Shown one piece after another: positions 15,836-23,630 of a stretch of DNA of 64,000 nucleotides. Both the position numbers and the translations under genes were made by a program. Under the pieces are notes generated by a model, which saw only the letters and a list, made by a program, of their open reading frames with translations, ran no database searches and was not told where the DNA came from. Each line of letters opens with the position of its first letter. Position 1 is the first letter of the stretch. This DNA is from an uncultured Collinsella sp. (lineage in GTDB: Bacteria; Actinomycetota; Coriobacteriia; Coriobacteriales; Coriobacteriaceae). The stretch spans positions 83,481 to 147,480 of the forward strand of contig CALKKS010000013.1 of NCBI GenBank assembly GCA_937995345.1, in the 5' to 3' direction.

Positions 15836-17155
15836 CTAGCAGATACGGGTCTTGCCGATCATGATGTTGAGGATTTCGACGTCGGTATCCTTCATGCCCA
15901 CGCGGCCCACGTAGCCCATGCTGGCGATTGTCTGCTCGACGGTATCCTGGATCAGGCCCTCGCCGGCACGGAAGCCACGCCCCTGCATGGCCATGTCATG
16001 TCCCAGAATCGCCGCATCGACGGCAGCCGAAATCTTGGCGGCACAACTCGCCTTGGCGCCATCGCACACGATGCCGCCCACGATGCCGAGCGTGTTCGAG
16101 ACTGTCGCGCCAATCTGCTCGCGCGTGCCACCGCACAGCCAGGTAATCGCGGCGCCGGCACCGCACGCGGCGCAAATAGCACCGCAAAACGCCGAGAGCG
16201 CACCAATATAACTCTTGATATGCACAGCGATAAGATCGGACAGCATCACGGCGCGCACCAGGCGCTCGTGGTCGCAGCGCAGGTACTCGGCATATTCCAT
16301 GACGGGTAATGCGCAGGTAATGCCCTGATTGCCCGAGCCGCACACAATAGCAACCGGCAGCGCGCAGCCGTTCATGCGGGCGTCGGACCCGGCGGCTGCA
16401 CGGGCGCGGGCGCGGCAGGCGACGTCATCGGCACGAGCACCCAGCAGCGTACGGCCAACCTCGGCACCCCAAGCGTGCGCGAGGCCCTCAGCACTGATCG
16501 CGCCGTTCAGCTCAATCTGACGCTCAACGGCAGCGCGGGCGCCCTCAATGTCGCCGTCCTCGATAAAGTCGATGATGGACTCAATCGACATGGGCGTGTC
16601 GGCGTTATCTGCCGCACGCTCGGCCACGACGCGCTCAGCGCAGGCGGCGCACTCCCCCGCCGACTTGCCGCACACCGGAATACCGTCGAGCGTATGGCAC
16701 GTGACATTGGTGTGGTGGTCGGTAATCTCGACGACCGCGGTATGGCCCCCGGCTGTGGCAGTCACCTTGATGTAGAGGTTGGGTACACCCTCGACAAGCG
16801 ACACGTCGCAGTAACCAGCATCGGCGAGGAGCTCGGCCACGCGAGCACGATCTTCGTCGTTAACGCTCTCGAGCACCTCGAGCGCGCTCTTGGCGTCACC
16901 GCCCACGGCACCCAGTACGGCCGCCGCTTCAATACCGTGCATACCGCCCGAATTGGGCACGGTCACGCTCTTAACGTTCTTGATGATGTTGCCCGAGCAG
17001 GCAACGTCCATATGATCGGGTTCGCAACCGAGCGCCTGGCTCGCCAGCGCCGCTGCATAGGCAACGGCAATAGGCTCGGTGCAGCCGAGCGCACAGACAA
17101 GCTCACGGTTCAAGACACCGCAAAAAGCGGCATCGCGGATGGAATCGGTAGACAT
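15836..17155 (-). CDS. Iron-sulfur cysteine desulfidase-like protein (CyuA/YhaM, UPF0597 family)
   Basis: This 439-residue protein belongs to the UPF0597 family, related to the alpha subunit of Fe-S serine dehydratases. Known members degrade L-cysteine to sulfide, pyruvate and ammonia with an oxygen-sensitive cluster. Recognisable segments are ALGCTEPIAVAYAAALAS near residue 22, CSGNIIKNVKSVTVPNSGG near 50, VCGSGNQGITCALPV near 280, CGAGAAITWLCGG near 345 and the C-terminal GRVGMKDTDVEIL. Several cysteines are placed to hold the cluster. The ATG at 17155 follows AGGAGA by 5 nt. Sulfide release fits the presence of metY 5 kb away. The choice between cysteine and serine as substrate is inferred from family reports. 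Confidence 0.85.
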   Translation of the reverse strand: MSTDSIRDAAFCGVLNRELVCALGCTEPIAVAYAAALASQALGCEPDHMDVACSGNIIKNVKSVTVPNSGGMHGIEAAAVLGAVGGDAKSALEVLESVNDEDRARVAELLADAGYCDVSLVEGVPNLYIKVTATAGGHTAVVEITDHHTNVTCHTLDGIPVCGKSAGECAACAERVVAERAADNADTPMSIESIIDFIEDGDIEGARAAVERQIELNGAISAEGLAHAWGAEVGRTLLGARADDVACRARARAAAGSDARMNGCALPVAIVCGSGNQGITCALPVMEYAEYLRCDHERLVRAVMLSDLIAVHIKSYIGALSAFCGAICAACGAGAAITWLCGGTREQIGATVSNTLGIVGGIVCDGAKASCAAKISAAVDAAILGHDMAMQGRGFRAGEGLIQDTVEQTIASMGYVGRVGMKDTDVEILNIMIGKTRIC

Positions 17156-17427
17156 AGGTATCTCCTGCTTACATAACGAACTGGGCTCTCGATAATAGTT
17201 AGCTCTTTTATTTGATAACAATGCATCAAAAACCGCAACCATGGTTCCGACGGACGGCGTTTAAGCGCAATCTGACGGCATTCATTCATGAGAAGCTAGT
17301 CTTGTTGCATGCTAAAGCGTTTGACCAAAAAAACGCCCGAGTGTTTATGCAAAAGTCGCGCTATCATGCAGTCGAACGCGGTAAAACCTTTAGCAATTCC
17401 GCCGCACGGACCAGAGAGGAACCACTC

Positions 17428-17895
17428 ATGAAGATTGGTATCGGTAACGACCACGCCGCCGTCGAGCTCAAAAACATCATTTCCGAGCACCTGAAGGAGC
17501 GCGGCTGCGAGGTCGTGAACTTTGGAACCGACACCTCCGAGAGCTTTGATTACCCCATCGCCGGCTACAAGGTGGGCAAGGCAGTTGCCAACGGTGACGT
17601 CGATCTGGGTATCCTGATCTGCGGTACCGGCGTCGGCATCAGCCTGGCCGCCAACAAGGTCGAGGGCGTTCGCGCCGTCGTGTGCTCTGAGCCCTTCAGC
17701 GCCAAGCTCTCGCGCATGCACAACAACACCAATGTGCTCGCCTTTGGCGCCCGCGTCGTGGGCTCCGAGCTCGCCAAGATGATTGTCGACGAGTGGCTCG
17801 ACGCCGAGTTTGAGGGCGGCCGTCACGAGCGTCGTGTCAACCTCCTCAACGAGATCGACCAGACCCGCGGTCTCAAGGTCGTCGACGAGGCCTAA
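17428..17895 (+). CDS. rpiB: Ribose-5-phosphate isomerase B
   Basis: RpiB interconverts ribose-5-phosphate and ribulose-5-phosphate in the pentose phosphate pathway. The 155-residue protein has the family start MKIGIGNDHAAVELK, the substrate-binding loop ILICGTGVGISLAANKVEGVRA (about residues 67-88, containing the catalytic Cys), and SRMHNNTNVLAFGARVVG (about 96-113). Length and motifs are normal. The ATG at 17428 has AGAGAGGA 7 nt upstream; the longer open frame before it lacks a better site. Sugar isomerases that act on allose or galactose phosphates share this fold, but the single-gene context favours RpiB. It ends in a strong terminator. Confidence 0.93.
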   Translation: MKIGIGNDHAAVELKNIISEHLKERGCEVVNFGTDTSESFDYPIAGYKVGKAVANGDVDLGILICGTGVGISLAANKVEGVRAVVCSEPFSAKLSRMHNNTNVLAFGARVVGSELAKMIVDEWLDAEFEGGRHERRVNLLNEIDQTRGLKVVDEA

Positions 17896-17922
17896 AGACT
17901 TACAACGCCATACGCTAGCGAC

Positions 17923-17962
17923 AGCCCCCGCCTGGAATGCACGCACATTCCAGGCGGGGGCT
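17923..17962 (+). terminator. Terminator after rpiB
   Basis: A 17-bp perfect stem (AGCCCCCGCCTGGAATG and its complement) with a 6-nt loop is followed by CTCTTT. It lies 27 nt past the rpiB stop. Confidence 0.9.
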
Positions 17963-17966
17963 CTTT

Positions 17967-17999
17967 AGTAGATTTCTAGGCATGTCCCAAAAATCTACT
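17967..17999. repeat. 33-bp repeat GTAGATTTTTGGGACATGCCT, copy A
   Basis: On the minus strand this reads AGTAGATTTTTGGGACATGC followed by CTAGAAATCTACT. It is nearly identical to 40083-40116 on the plus strand. The ends (AGTAGATTT and AAATCTACT) are themselves inverted repeats, so the unit is an imperfect palindrome. It lies between the rpiB and ndk terminators. Confidence 0.75.
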
Positions 18000-18010
18000 G
18001 GAATATAAAA

Positions 18011-18040
18011 GGGCGCCGCGGATGGAGTTCCGCGGCGCCC
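18011..18040 (-). terminator. Terminator after ndk
   Basis: GGGCGCCGCGGA pairs with its complement around a 5-nt loop; on the minus strand TTTTATATT follows. It lies 39 nt past the ndk stop. Confidence 0.88.
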
Positions 18041-18078
18041 AAGCCACACGCTAACAGCTTTAAGGAGTCAAAGCTGGT

Positions 18079-18483
18079 TTAGCCAAAGAAGCGCTTGATC
18101 TCGATCTCGGCGTTCTCCAGGCAGTCGGAGCCGTGAATCACGTTGGCGTTGACATCGACGGCGAAGTCGCCGCGGATGGTGCCAGGAGCAGCATCAAGCG
18201 GGTTGGTGGCGCCCATAAGGGTGCGCATCTTGGAGACAGCGGAAAGACCGGAAACAACCATCTTGACGACCGGACCGCTCGTCATAAAGTCGCAGAGACC
18301 GCCAAAGAAGGGCTTGTCGGCCAGATGGGCGTAGTGCTCCTCGACGGTAGCGCGCTCGAGCGTGGTCATCTCCATGCGCTCGATGACAAGGCCGCTGCGC
18401 TCAATGCGAGCAACGATCTCGCCGATCTTGCGATCGCGCACGGCGTCGGGCTTAATCATGATGAAGGTCTTCTCGATAGCCAT
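18079..18483 (-). CDS. ndk: Nucleoside diphosphate kinase
   Basis: Ndk equilibrates the nucleoside tri- and diphosphate pools through a phosphohistidine intermediate. The 134-residue product has the signature start TFIMIKPDAVRDRKIGEI, the HYAHLADKPFF segment near residue 51, and the active-site NVIHGSDCLENAE with the catalytic His near residue 115. The start is the ATG at 18483 with AAAGG 7 nt upstream. It is flanked by a strong terminator and a gene-free upstream region, so it is probably monocistronic. Confidence 0.96.
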   Translation of the reverse strand: MAIEKTFIMIKPDAVRDRKIGEIVARIERSGLVIERMEMTTLERATVEEHYAHLADKPFFGGLCDFMTSGPVVKMVVSGLSAVSKMRTLMGATNPLDAAPGTIRGDFAVDVNANVIHGSDCLENAEIEIKRFFG

Positions 18484-18787
18484 AAGGTAGCCTTTCAAGT
18501 AGGTTCGCGCGTGCCCAAGTCCCATTCCGACACCCGCCTGGACTGCATCGTAACAGAGTTCTAGCTGCAGTTAAACAAAAAGCCGTTTATTGAAGCGTTA
18601 TTATTTATTGAAGCGTTCCATATGTGTCACTTCTGTTCCGAAGCCCGACTAGAGTACCATCCGCCCCACTTCCAACTGCACCGAACAGAACGGACGGTCG
18701 ATTGCCGCCCGTGAACGCACCCCCTTCACAACCTGCGCAAATGCCCTACAAAAGTTCTCGACAAGCTCCTTCCTTCTCTATAACAAA
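18484..18787. other. Intergenic region upstream of ndk
   Basis: This gap of about 300 bp includes the ndk leader and a direct repeat of TTTATTGAAGCGTT at about 18587-18600 and 18605-18618. One short plus-strand open frame (18624-18830) has no ribosome site and no recognisable sequence. I see nothing else here. Confidence 0.4.
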
Positions 18788-18815
18788 ACGGGCGCCCACC
18801 GTAGCGGGCACCCGT
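18788..18815 (-). terminator. Terminator after argH
   Basis: ACGGGTGCCCGC and GTGGGCGCCCGT pair (one G-U type mismatch) around a 4-nt loop; TTTTGTTA follows on the minus strand, 45 nt past the argH stop. Confidence 0.82.
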
Positions 18816-18860
18816 AAAGGCAAGATATGATGAACGCACCAGACAGACGCATCCAATAAG

Positions 18861-20291
18861 CTAATTAGCTCCGTGGCCCATCTCGACGACCTTGGTCAAC
18901 GAGCCAAACACATCCTCATCGGCCGCAAGCTGCGCCTCGGCGCGCCCCAACTGCACGGCAACGGCAGCAGGAGCGGTGCCGCCCTCGGTCGTGCGCGCAG
19001 CGACAATCGACGGGATGTCGAGCGCCTCGGTAATATCGCGCTCAAAGAGCGGGCTTGCCTCCTGAAACACCTCAAACGGCAGGTCCTCAAGATTGCAGCC
19101 GCGCTTCTCACACATCAGGACCAGGTGCCCCACCACGGCATGCGCCTCGCGGAACGGCAGACCACGCTTTGCCAGGTAATCGGCAACGTCAGTGGCTGCC
19201 AAGTGACCCACGCCGCACTCGCGTGCCATGGCGCCCTCGTTGACGGTCCAAGTCGAAATCATACCGGCCATAACCGACAGGCACTGCATGAGCGTGTGGG
19301 CGGTATCGAGCGCGCCCTCCTTGTCCTCCTGCAGGTCCTTGTTATAGGCCAACGGCAGACCCTTCATGGTCACCAGCAGCTGGACCAGGTTGCCGTACAC
19401 GCGACCGCTCTTGCCGCGGATAAGCTCGGCAAAGTCGGGGTTCTTCTTCTGCGGCATGATGGACGAGCCGGTAGAATACGAGTCGGAAAGCGTGATAAAG
19501 CCAAATTCGGAACTCGACCACAGCACGATCTCCTCGGAAAGACGCGACAGGTGCATCGCCATGACGGAGCCGGCGTAATGCAGATCGAGCAGGAAATCAC
19601 GGTCGGAAACAGCATCGAGTGAGTTAGGAATCACGCCCGCAAAGCCAAGTTCGGCAGCCGTCATCTGGCGATCGAGCGGATAGCTCGTACCGGCAAGCGC
19701 GGCAGCACCCAGCGGGCAGTTGTCGGCGGCATCAAAGGCGGCCTTCAGACGTGTAAAGTCGCGCGCGAACATCCAGGAATACGCCAGCAGATGATGTGAC
19801 AGCAGCACGGGCTGAGCATGCTGCATGTGCGTGTAACCCGGCAGAATCACCTTGTCGTACTTCTTGGCCGCATCCACCAGCACATGGCGCAACTGCAGGT
19901 TGGCCTCCATGAGCTCCTTGGCCAACGCCTTGACGCCCAGGCGCGTATCGGTCGCCACCTGGTCGTTGCGCGAACGTCCGGTATGCAAGCGCTTGCCGGC
20001 CTCGCCGATGCGACGCGTCAGCTCGCTCTCGATAGACATATGGATGTCCTCGTCGTTGATATCGAAGGTGAAGTTGCCGGCATCGATATCCTGTTCGATT
20101 CCAGTCAGGCCCTCGGCAATCGCCTGCTCATCCTCGGCACTGATGATGCCCTGGGCCGCCAGCATCTTGGCATGCGCCTTAGAACCGGCGATATCCTGCT
20201 TATAGAGATGTTTGTCGATCGGCAGCGACGCGCCAAACTCCTGCGTGACCTCGGCCACTCCCGCCTCAAAACGACCGCCCCAAAGAGCCAT
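18861..20291 (-). CDS. argH: Argininosuccinate lyase
   Basis: ArgH splits argininosuccinate into arginine and fumarate, the last step of arginine synthesis. The 476-residue enzyme starts MALWGGRFE at 20291 with AAAGGGGAC upstream; the frame is open farther back but without a ribosome site. Family marks are HTGRSRNDQVATD near residue 110, HMQHAQPVLLSHH near 157 and the fumarase-superfamily signature GSSIMPQKKNPD near 279, whose serine is the catalytic base. It lies downstream of argG on the same strand, with a small gene and a terminator between them, so it may have its own promoter. Confidence 0.96.
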   Translation of the reverse strand: MALWGGRFEAGVAEVTQEFGASLPIDKHLYKQDIAGSKAHAKMLAAQGIISAEDEQAIAEGLTGIEQDIDAGNFTFDINDEDIHMSIESELTRRIGEAGKRLHTGRSRNDQVATDTRLGVKALAKELMEANLQLRHVLVDAAKKYDKVILPGYTHMQHAQPVLLSHHLLAYSWMFARDFTRLKAAFDAADNCPLGAAALAGTSYPLDRQMTAAELGFAGVIPNSLDAVSDRDFLLDLHYAGSVMAMHLSRLSEEIVLWSSSEFGFITLSDSYSTGSSIMPQKKNPDFAELIRGKSGRVYGNLVQLLVTMKGLPLAYNKDLQEDKEGALDTAHTLMQCLSVMAGMISTWTVNEGAMARECGVGHLAATDVADYLAKRGLPFREAHAVVGHLVLMCEKRGCNLEDLPFEVFQEASPLFERDITEALDIPSIVAARTTEGGTAPAAVAVQLGRAEAQLAADEDVFGSLTKVVEMGHGAN

Positions 20292-20409
20292 GGAACCGTC
20301 CCCTTTCTCCAAATACCAAAACAAGCGCCCAAAGCAATGCGCCATGTCGCTAAAGCGATTTTTCAACCGCTAGTTTTACACAATCCCCACCGTGCGCGGG
20401 ACCATGTTG

Positions 20410-20580
20410 CTAATTTGCAAAGAAGTGACGCACCATGCACTTGGCACCCAACGTCTCCCTCCGGATGTTGCCCTGCGAACCATCGATCCAGGCCTTCAGG
20501 CTCATAGGGACGTCCTCGACCTTTGCAGCATCGAGCTCGGGCGCGAGGGCAAGTAAAGCATGCGCGATGACATTGAACAT
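20410..20580 (-). CDS. Small hypothetical protein (56 aa) between argG and argH
   Basis: I found this gene by reading the gap between argG and argH. An ATG at 20580 follows a strong GAGGAG site by 8 nt and opens a 56-codon frame ending in TAG. The product begins MFNVIAHALLALAPELDAAK and ends CMVRHFFAN. An amphipathic N-terminal helix and a basic C-terminal half are likely. Its codon use is C/G-ending like the neighbouring real genes. No family is recognised. Position suggests a link with arginine synthesis or simply a small independent gene. Confidence 0.55.
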   Translation of the reverse strand: MFNVIAHALLALAPELDAAKVEDVPMSLKAWIDGSQGNIRRETLGAKCMVRHFFAN

Positions 20581-20630
20581 ATTGGATACTCCTCATATAT
20601 ATAGGCACAGAGCCGCCAAATTGATAGAGA

Positions 20631-20660
20631 GAGCCCCGCCGGACAACCCCGGCGGGGCTC
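20631..20660 (-). terminator. Terminator between argG and the small gene
   Basis: GAGCCCCGCCGG pairs perfectly with CCGGCGGGGCTC around a 6-nt loop; TCTCTCTATC follows on the minus strand. It lies about 150 nt past the argG stop. Confidence 0.75.
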
Positions 20661-20813
20661 GGACTCAGCCGCAGACGCGGCATCATATATGCGGGCGGAA
20701 CGTAGGGGCCACCGATGTTAAGAAGTGTCAGCAAGCATAACGAAAGGTAGGGACCCCGTGCGCCCGTTTTGTATCACGCGGATGGGCCGCGCGGATACCA
20801 AGGGAAGGAGGCG

Positions 20814-22040
20814 CTAGGCCTGGGCGGCAGCGGAGCTGGGACCCTGGACCTTTGCCCACGTCTTGAGCGACAGCGTATCGATCTCGATAAAGCCGGCGCT
20901 GGCCTTCTCGTCAAACGTGGTGTCGCGGTCGTAGGTAGCCAGACCGTAGTCGTAGAGGCTGAAGGGGCTCTTGCGACCGACGACATGGCAGTTGCCCTTA
21001 AAGAACTTCAGACGGACGGTGCCGGTCACGAACTTCTGAGTGTCGGCCATAAAGGCGTCGAGCGCGTTTTTGAGCGGGCTATACCACTGGCCGTTGTACA
21101 CGGCGGTGGCCCAATCCTGCTCGAGCTTAATCTTGGTCTTGAGCAGGTCGCCCTCGACGCAAATGTCCTCAAGCGCCTTGTGGGCGGTGATGAGCGTCAG
21201 GGCGCCGGGAACCTCATAGCACTCACGGCTCTTGAGGCCCACCAGACGGTCCTCGACCAGGTCGAGACGGCCAAAGCCGTTGTCGCCGGAGATCTTGTTG
21301 AGTGCGATGACAATCTCGGAGAGCTTCATCTTCTTGCCGTCGACGGCGACGGGCTTGCCGGCCTCAAACTCAATCTCGGTATACGTCGGGGTGTCGGGCG
21401 TGTCCTCGGGGTTCTTGGTCATAACCCAGGCGTCATCGAGCGGCTCGTTCCAGGGATCCTCCAGGTGACCGCACTCAATGGCACGACCCCACAGGTTGTC
21501 GTCGATGGAATAGGGGTTGTCGTTGGCACCCTCGGGAACCGGCACGTTGTGGGCGTGAGCATAGGCGACCTCGTCGGGACGGCACTTCAGATCCCACTCA
21601 CGAACCGGGGCGATAACCTTAAGCTCGGGGTCGAGGGCCTTGACGGCAGCCTCAAAACGGACCTGGTCGTTACCCTTGCCGGTGCAGCCGTGGGCGACGT
21701 AGGTCGCGCCAAACTCGTGAGCGACCTCGACGAGCTTCTTGGCGAGCAGCGGGCGAGACAGGGCGGAGAGCAGCGGGTACTTGTTCTCGTACATGGAGTT
21801 TGCGGCGATGGCCTTAGTCAGGAACTCATCGGAGAACTCGTCGCGCAGATCGAGAACCTGGCAATCCAGAACGCCCAGGTCGAGGGCCTTCTGCTTCTTG
21901 GCGTCCAGGCCGGTCTCCTCCTGGCCCACATTGCCGCAGACACAAACGACATCGAGATTCTTCTCGTCCTGGAGCCACTTAACACATACGGATGTATCAA
22001 GACCACCGGAATATGCGAGAACGACTTTTTCCTTGCTCAT
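20814..22040 (-). CDS. argG: Argininosuccinate synthase
   Basis: ArgG joins citrulline and aspartate using ATP to form argininosuccinate. The 408-residue protein begins MSKEKVVLAYSGGLDTSVC, where AYSGGLDTS is the ATP-pyrophosphatase P-loop. THGCTGKGNDQVRFE is present in the form AHGCTGKGNDQVRFE near residue 115, and ANDNPYSIDDNLWGR near 180 binds the substrates. The start at 22040 has AAAGGAAA upstream. Together with argH it supplies the last two steps of arginine biosynthesis or of citrulline recycling; earlier arg genes are not in the window. I could not identify ArgR boxes by eye. Confidence 0.96.
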   Translation of the reverse strand: MSKEKVVLAYSGGLDTSVCVKWLQDEKNLDVVCVCGNVGQEETGLDAKKQKALDLGVLDCQVLDLRDEFSDEFLTKAIAANSMYENKYPLLSALSRPLLAKKLVEVAHEFGATYVAHGCTGKGNDQVRFEAAVKALDPELKVIAPVREWDLKCRPDEVAYAHAHNVPVPEGANDNPYSIDDNLWGRAIECGHLEDPWNEPLDDAWVMTKNPEDTPDTPTYTEIEFEAGKPVAVDGKKMKLSEIVIALNKISGDNGFGRLDLVEDRLVGLKSRECYEVPGALTLITAHKALEDICVEGDLLKTKIKLEQDWATAVYNGQWYSPLKNALDAFMADTQKFVTGTVRLKFFKGNCHVVGRKSPFSLYDYGLATYDRDTTFDEKASAGFIEIDTLSLKTWAKVQGPSSAAAQA

Positions 22041-22090
22041 GGCTGTTTCCTTTCGCCCTTGGTAGCTAGTTAGAACATCGGTCAGTTGCA

Positions 22091-22205
22091 AGTCATTTCG
22101 AGGTCAAAAACCGTGAAATATCAGGTTAAATAGCAAAAAGCAGCACAACATGCCCTAGAAACATGCGTCTATGTCGTGCTAAAACCCAACGACCTCAAAA
22201 TGACT
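22091..22205. repeat. 115-bp nested palindrome upstream of argG
   Basis: AGTCATTTCGAGGTC (22091-22105) is matched by GACCTCAAAATGACT (22191-22205), 14 of 15 positions pairing. Inside, AGCACAACAT (22142-22151) pairs with ATGTCGTGCT (22171-22180). The element lies 50 bp before argG and on the minus strand would form a cruciform-like leader; it could be regulatory or a mobile palindrome. Confidence 0.6.
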
Positions 22206-22593
22206 CTGTTGGGGCATTTCGCCCCATACGAACAGAGACGATTGTTATCGTCGTCGGGAAATTGCGCGCTGGCGTCGGATGGCATTGTCTGCAGTGGTGA
22301 TGATCTTTACGAACTGCATCTGCCTCTCCTTTCACCTATCGCCGGGCGCAATTCTAATATCGTAAACGGTACCTTTTCTTCGGTAAGCGGTTGTATTTCC
22401 GTCTCCGTTTTCGATGGTCGCTATATTACGCTAAAGTGCCAGCAGCACAAGCGACAAATTCAAATTTCTGAAAAGTTTTTTCATTAGTTTGTGAATTGCA
22501 GTGCAAATACGCTCCGTTCCTGCGACAATACGCTCGGTTACTGGTTGATGGTTATAACGTCTGAAACAATTTCGAAACGAAAGGCGCGCTTTT
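22206..22593. other. Low-GC intergenic region with a doubtful 95-103 codon frame
   Basis: This stretch is visibly more AT-rich than its surroundings. A plus-strand open frame runs from about 22199 to 22487; its product would contain LLGHFAPYEQRRLLSSSGNC and a basic C-terminal end (KCQQHKRQIQISEKFFH). There is no ribosome site before the ATG and I recognise no family. It may be a gene remnant or chance. The remainder is the leader of the Cof-type phosphatase gene. Confidence 0.3.
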
Positions 22594-23421
22594 ATGCAAA
22601 CTTACGAATCGGACACCAATATCGGAAACATTAAGATTCTCGCCGTCGATATGGACAAGACGCTGCTCACCGACGAGCGTGTGTTGCCGCAGGGTCTTGA
22701 TGAGCGCCTGGACAAGCTCGCCGAGGCTGGCATCGTGTTCTGCCCCGCCAGCGGACGCCCTGCCCCCAAACTCGAGGAAATGTTCGAGGGTATTAAGAAC
22801 CGCCTTGCTTTTTGTCCCGACAACGGAGCCTGCGTCATCTATCGTGGCAGCTATATCTATAAGAGCAACATCGATGTGGCGTTGTATCAGCAGGTGCTCG
22901 CTCGTGCCTCGGAGGACCCGCGCGCCGTTCCCGTCCTGTGCTGCTACGACGAGTTCTATGTGCTCGCCCGCGACCATCAGTACCACGACGAGATCAGCGT
23001 GTACTACAACACAATCAACTATGTCGACACCTTTGAGGGCCTTGATATCGAGTCCAATAAGATCTCGATCTTTTTCCCCGCCTACGATGCCGAGCCGGCG
23101 TTTCGCGAGGACTACAGCCCGGCATTCTCGGACCGACTCTACGTCACCAATGCGGGCCGCGAGTGGATCGACTTTATGAACCTGGGTGTCGACAAGGGCG
23201 CCGGCGTCGCGCACCTGTGCGAGCAGCTCGGCATCGACATCGCCGATGCCGCCGCCGTGGGCGATACCTACAACGACATTCCCATGCTTGAGCGCGTCGG
23301 CCACAGCTTTATCGTGGACAATGCCGAGGAGCACATGAATGCACATGCCAAATGGCGCATTCCGAGCAACAACGACGGGGGCGTACTGACGCTCATCGAC
23401 GCCATCTTGGCGGCTCGTTAG
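22594..23421 (+). CDS. Cof-type HAD phosphatase
   Basis: This 275-residue protein is a type IIB HAD hydrolase. Motif I is AVDMDKTLLTDE near residue 17 (Asp nucleophile), motif II is CPASGRP near 49, and motif IV is AAVGDTYNDIPMLERVG near 224. The large cap between motifs II and III is typical of Cof/YbiV enzymes, which dephosphorylate sugar phosphates or flavin-type substrates. The lysine of motif III lies near VDKGAGVAHL. The ATG at 22594 has AAAGG 9 nt upstream. Specific substrate is unknown. Confidence 0.87.
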   Translation: MQTYESDTNIGNIKILAVDMDKTLLTDERVLPQGLDERLDKLAEAGIVFCPASGRPAPKLEEMFEGIKNRLAFCPDNGACVIYRGSYIYKSNIDVALYQQVLARASEDPRAVPVLCCYDEFYVLARDHQYHDEISVYYNTINYVDTFEGLDIESNKISIFFPAYDAEPAFREDYSPAFSDRLYVTNAGREWIDFMNLGVDKGAGVAHLCEQLGIDIADAAAVGDTYNDIPMLERVGHSFIVDNAEEHMNAHAKWRIPSNNDGGVLTLIDAILAAR

Positions 23422-23431
23422 CCATCTCTTC

Positions 23432-23561
23432 GGGCCTGGCCGGGCGGCAGGGGTTAACTTTTCGCTCGGTCAGGTCCTGCGCAAGACGAAAGCCACATTA
23501 AGTGGCTTTCTTTGCGTGCGGAATCTACGAAAAGTTAACCCCCTGCCGCCCGGCCAGGCCC
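23432..23561. repeat. 130-bp long-armed palindrome between convergent genes
   Basis: The 33-34 bp arms start GGGCCTGGCCGGGCGGCAGG and pair almost perfectly across 23432-23464 and 23528-23561. The 63-nt middle holds its own hairpin, AAAGCCAC/GTGGCTTT, at 23489-23509. It separates the Cof phosphatase (+) from the AAA ATPase (-), and may terminate both or be a mobile palindrome. Confidence 0.88.
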
Positions 23562-23630
23562 TAGGTTCACCCGCTTGCCGCCGAGATGGTGTCTTGGCGC
23601 CTAGATACTTGGCTGAGTTTTTAGTCGGTG

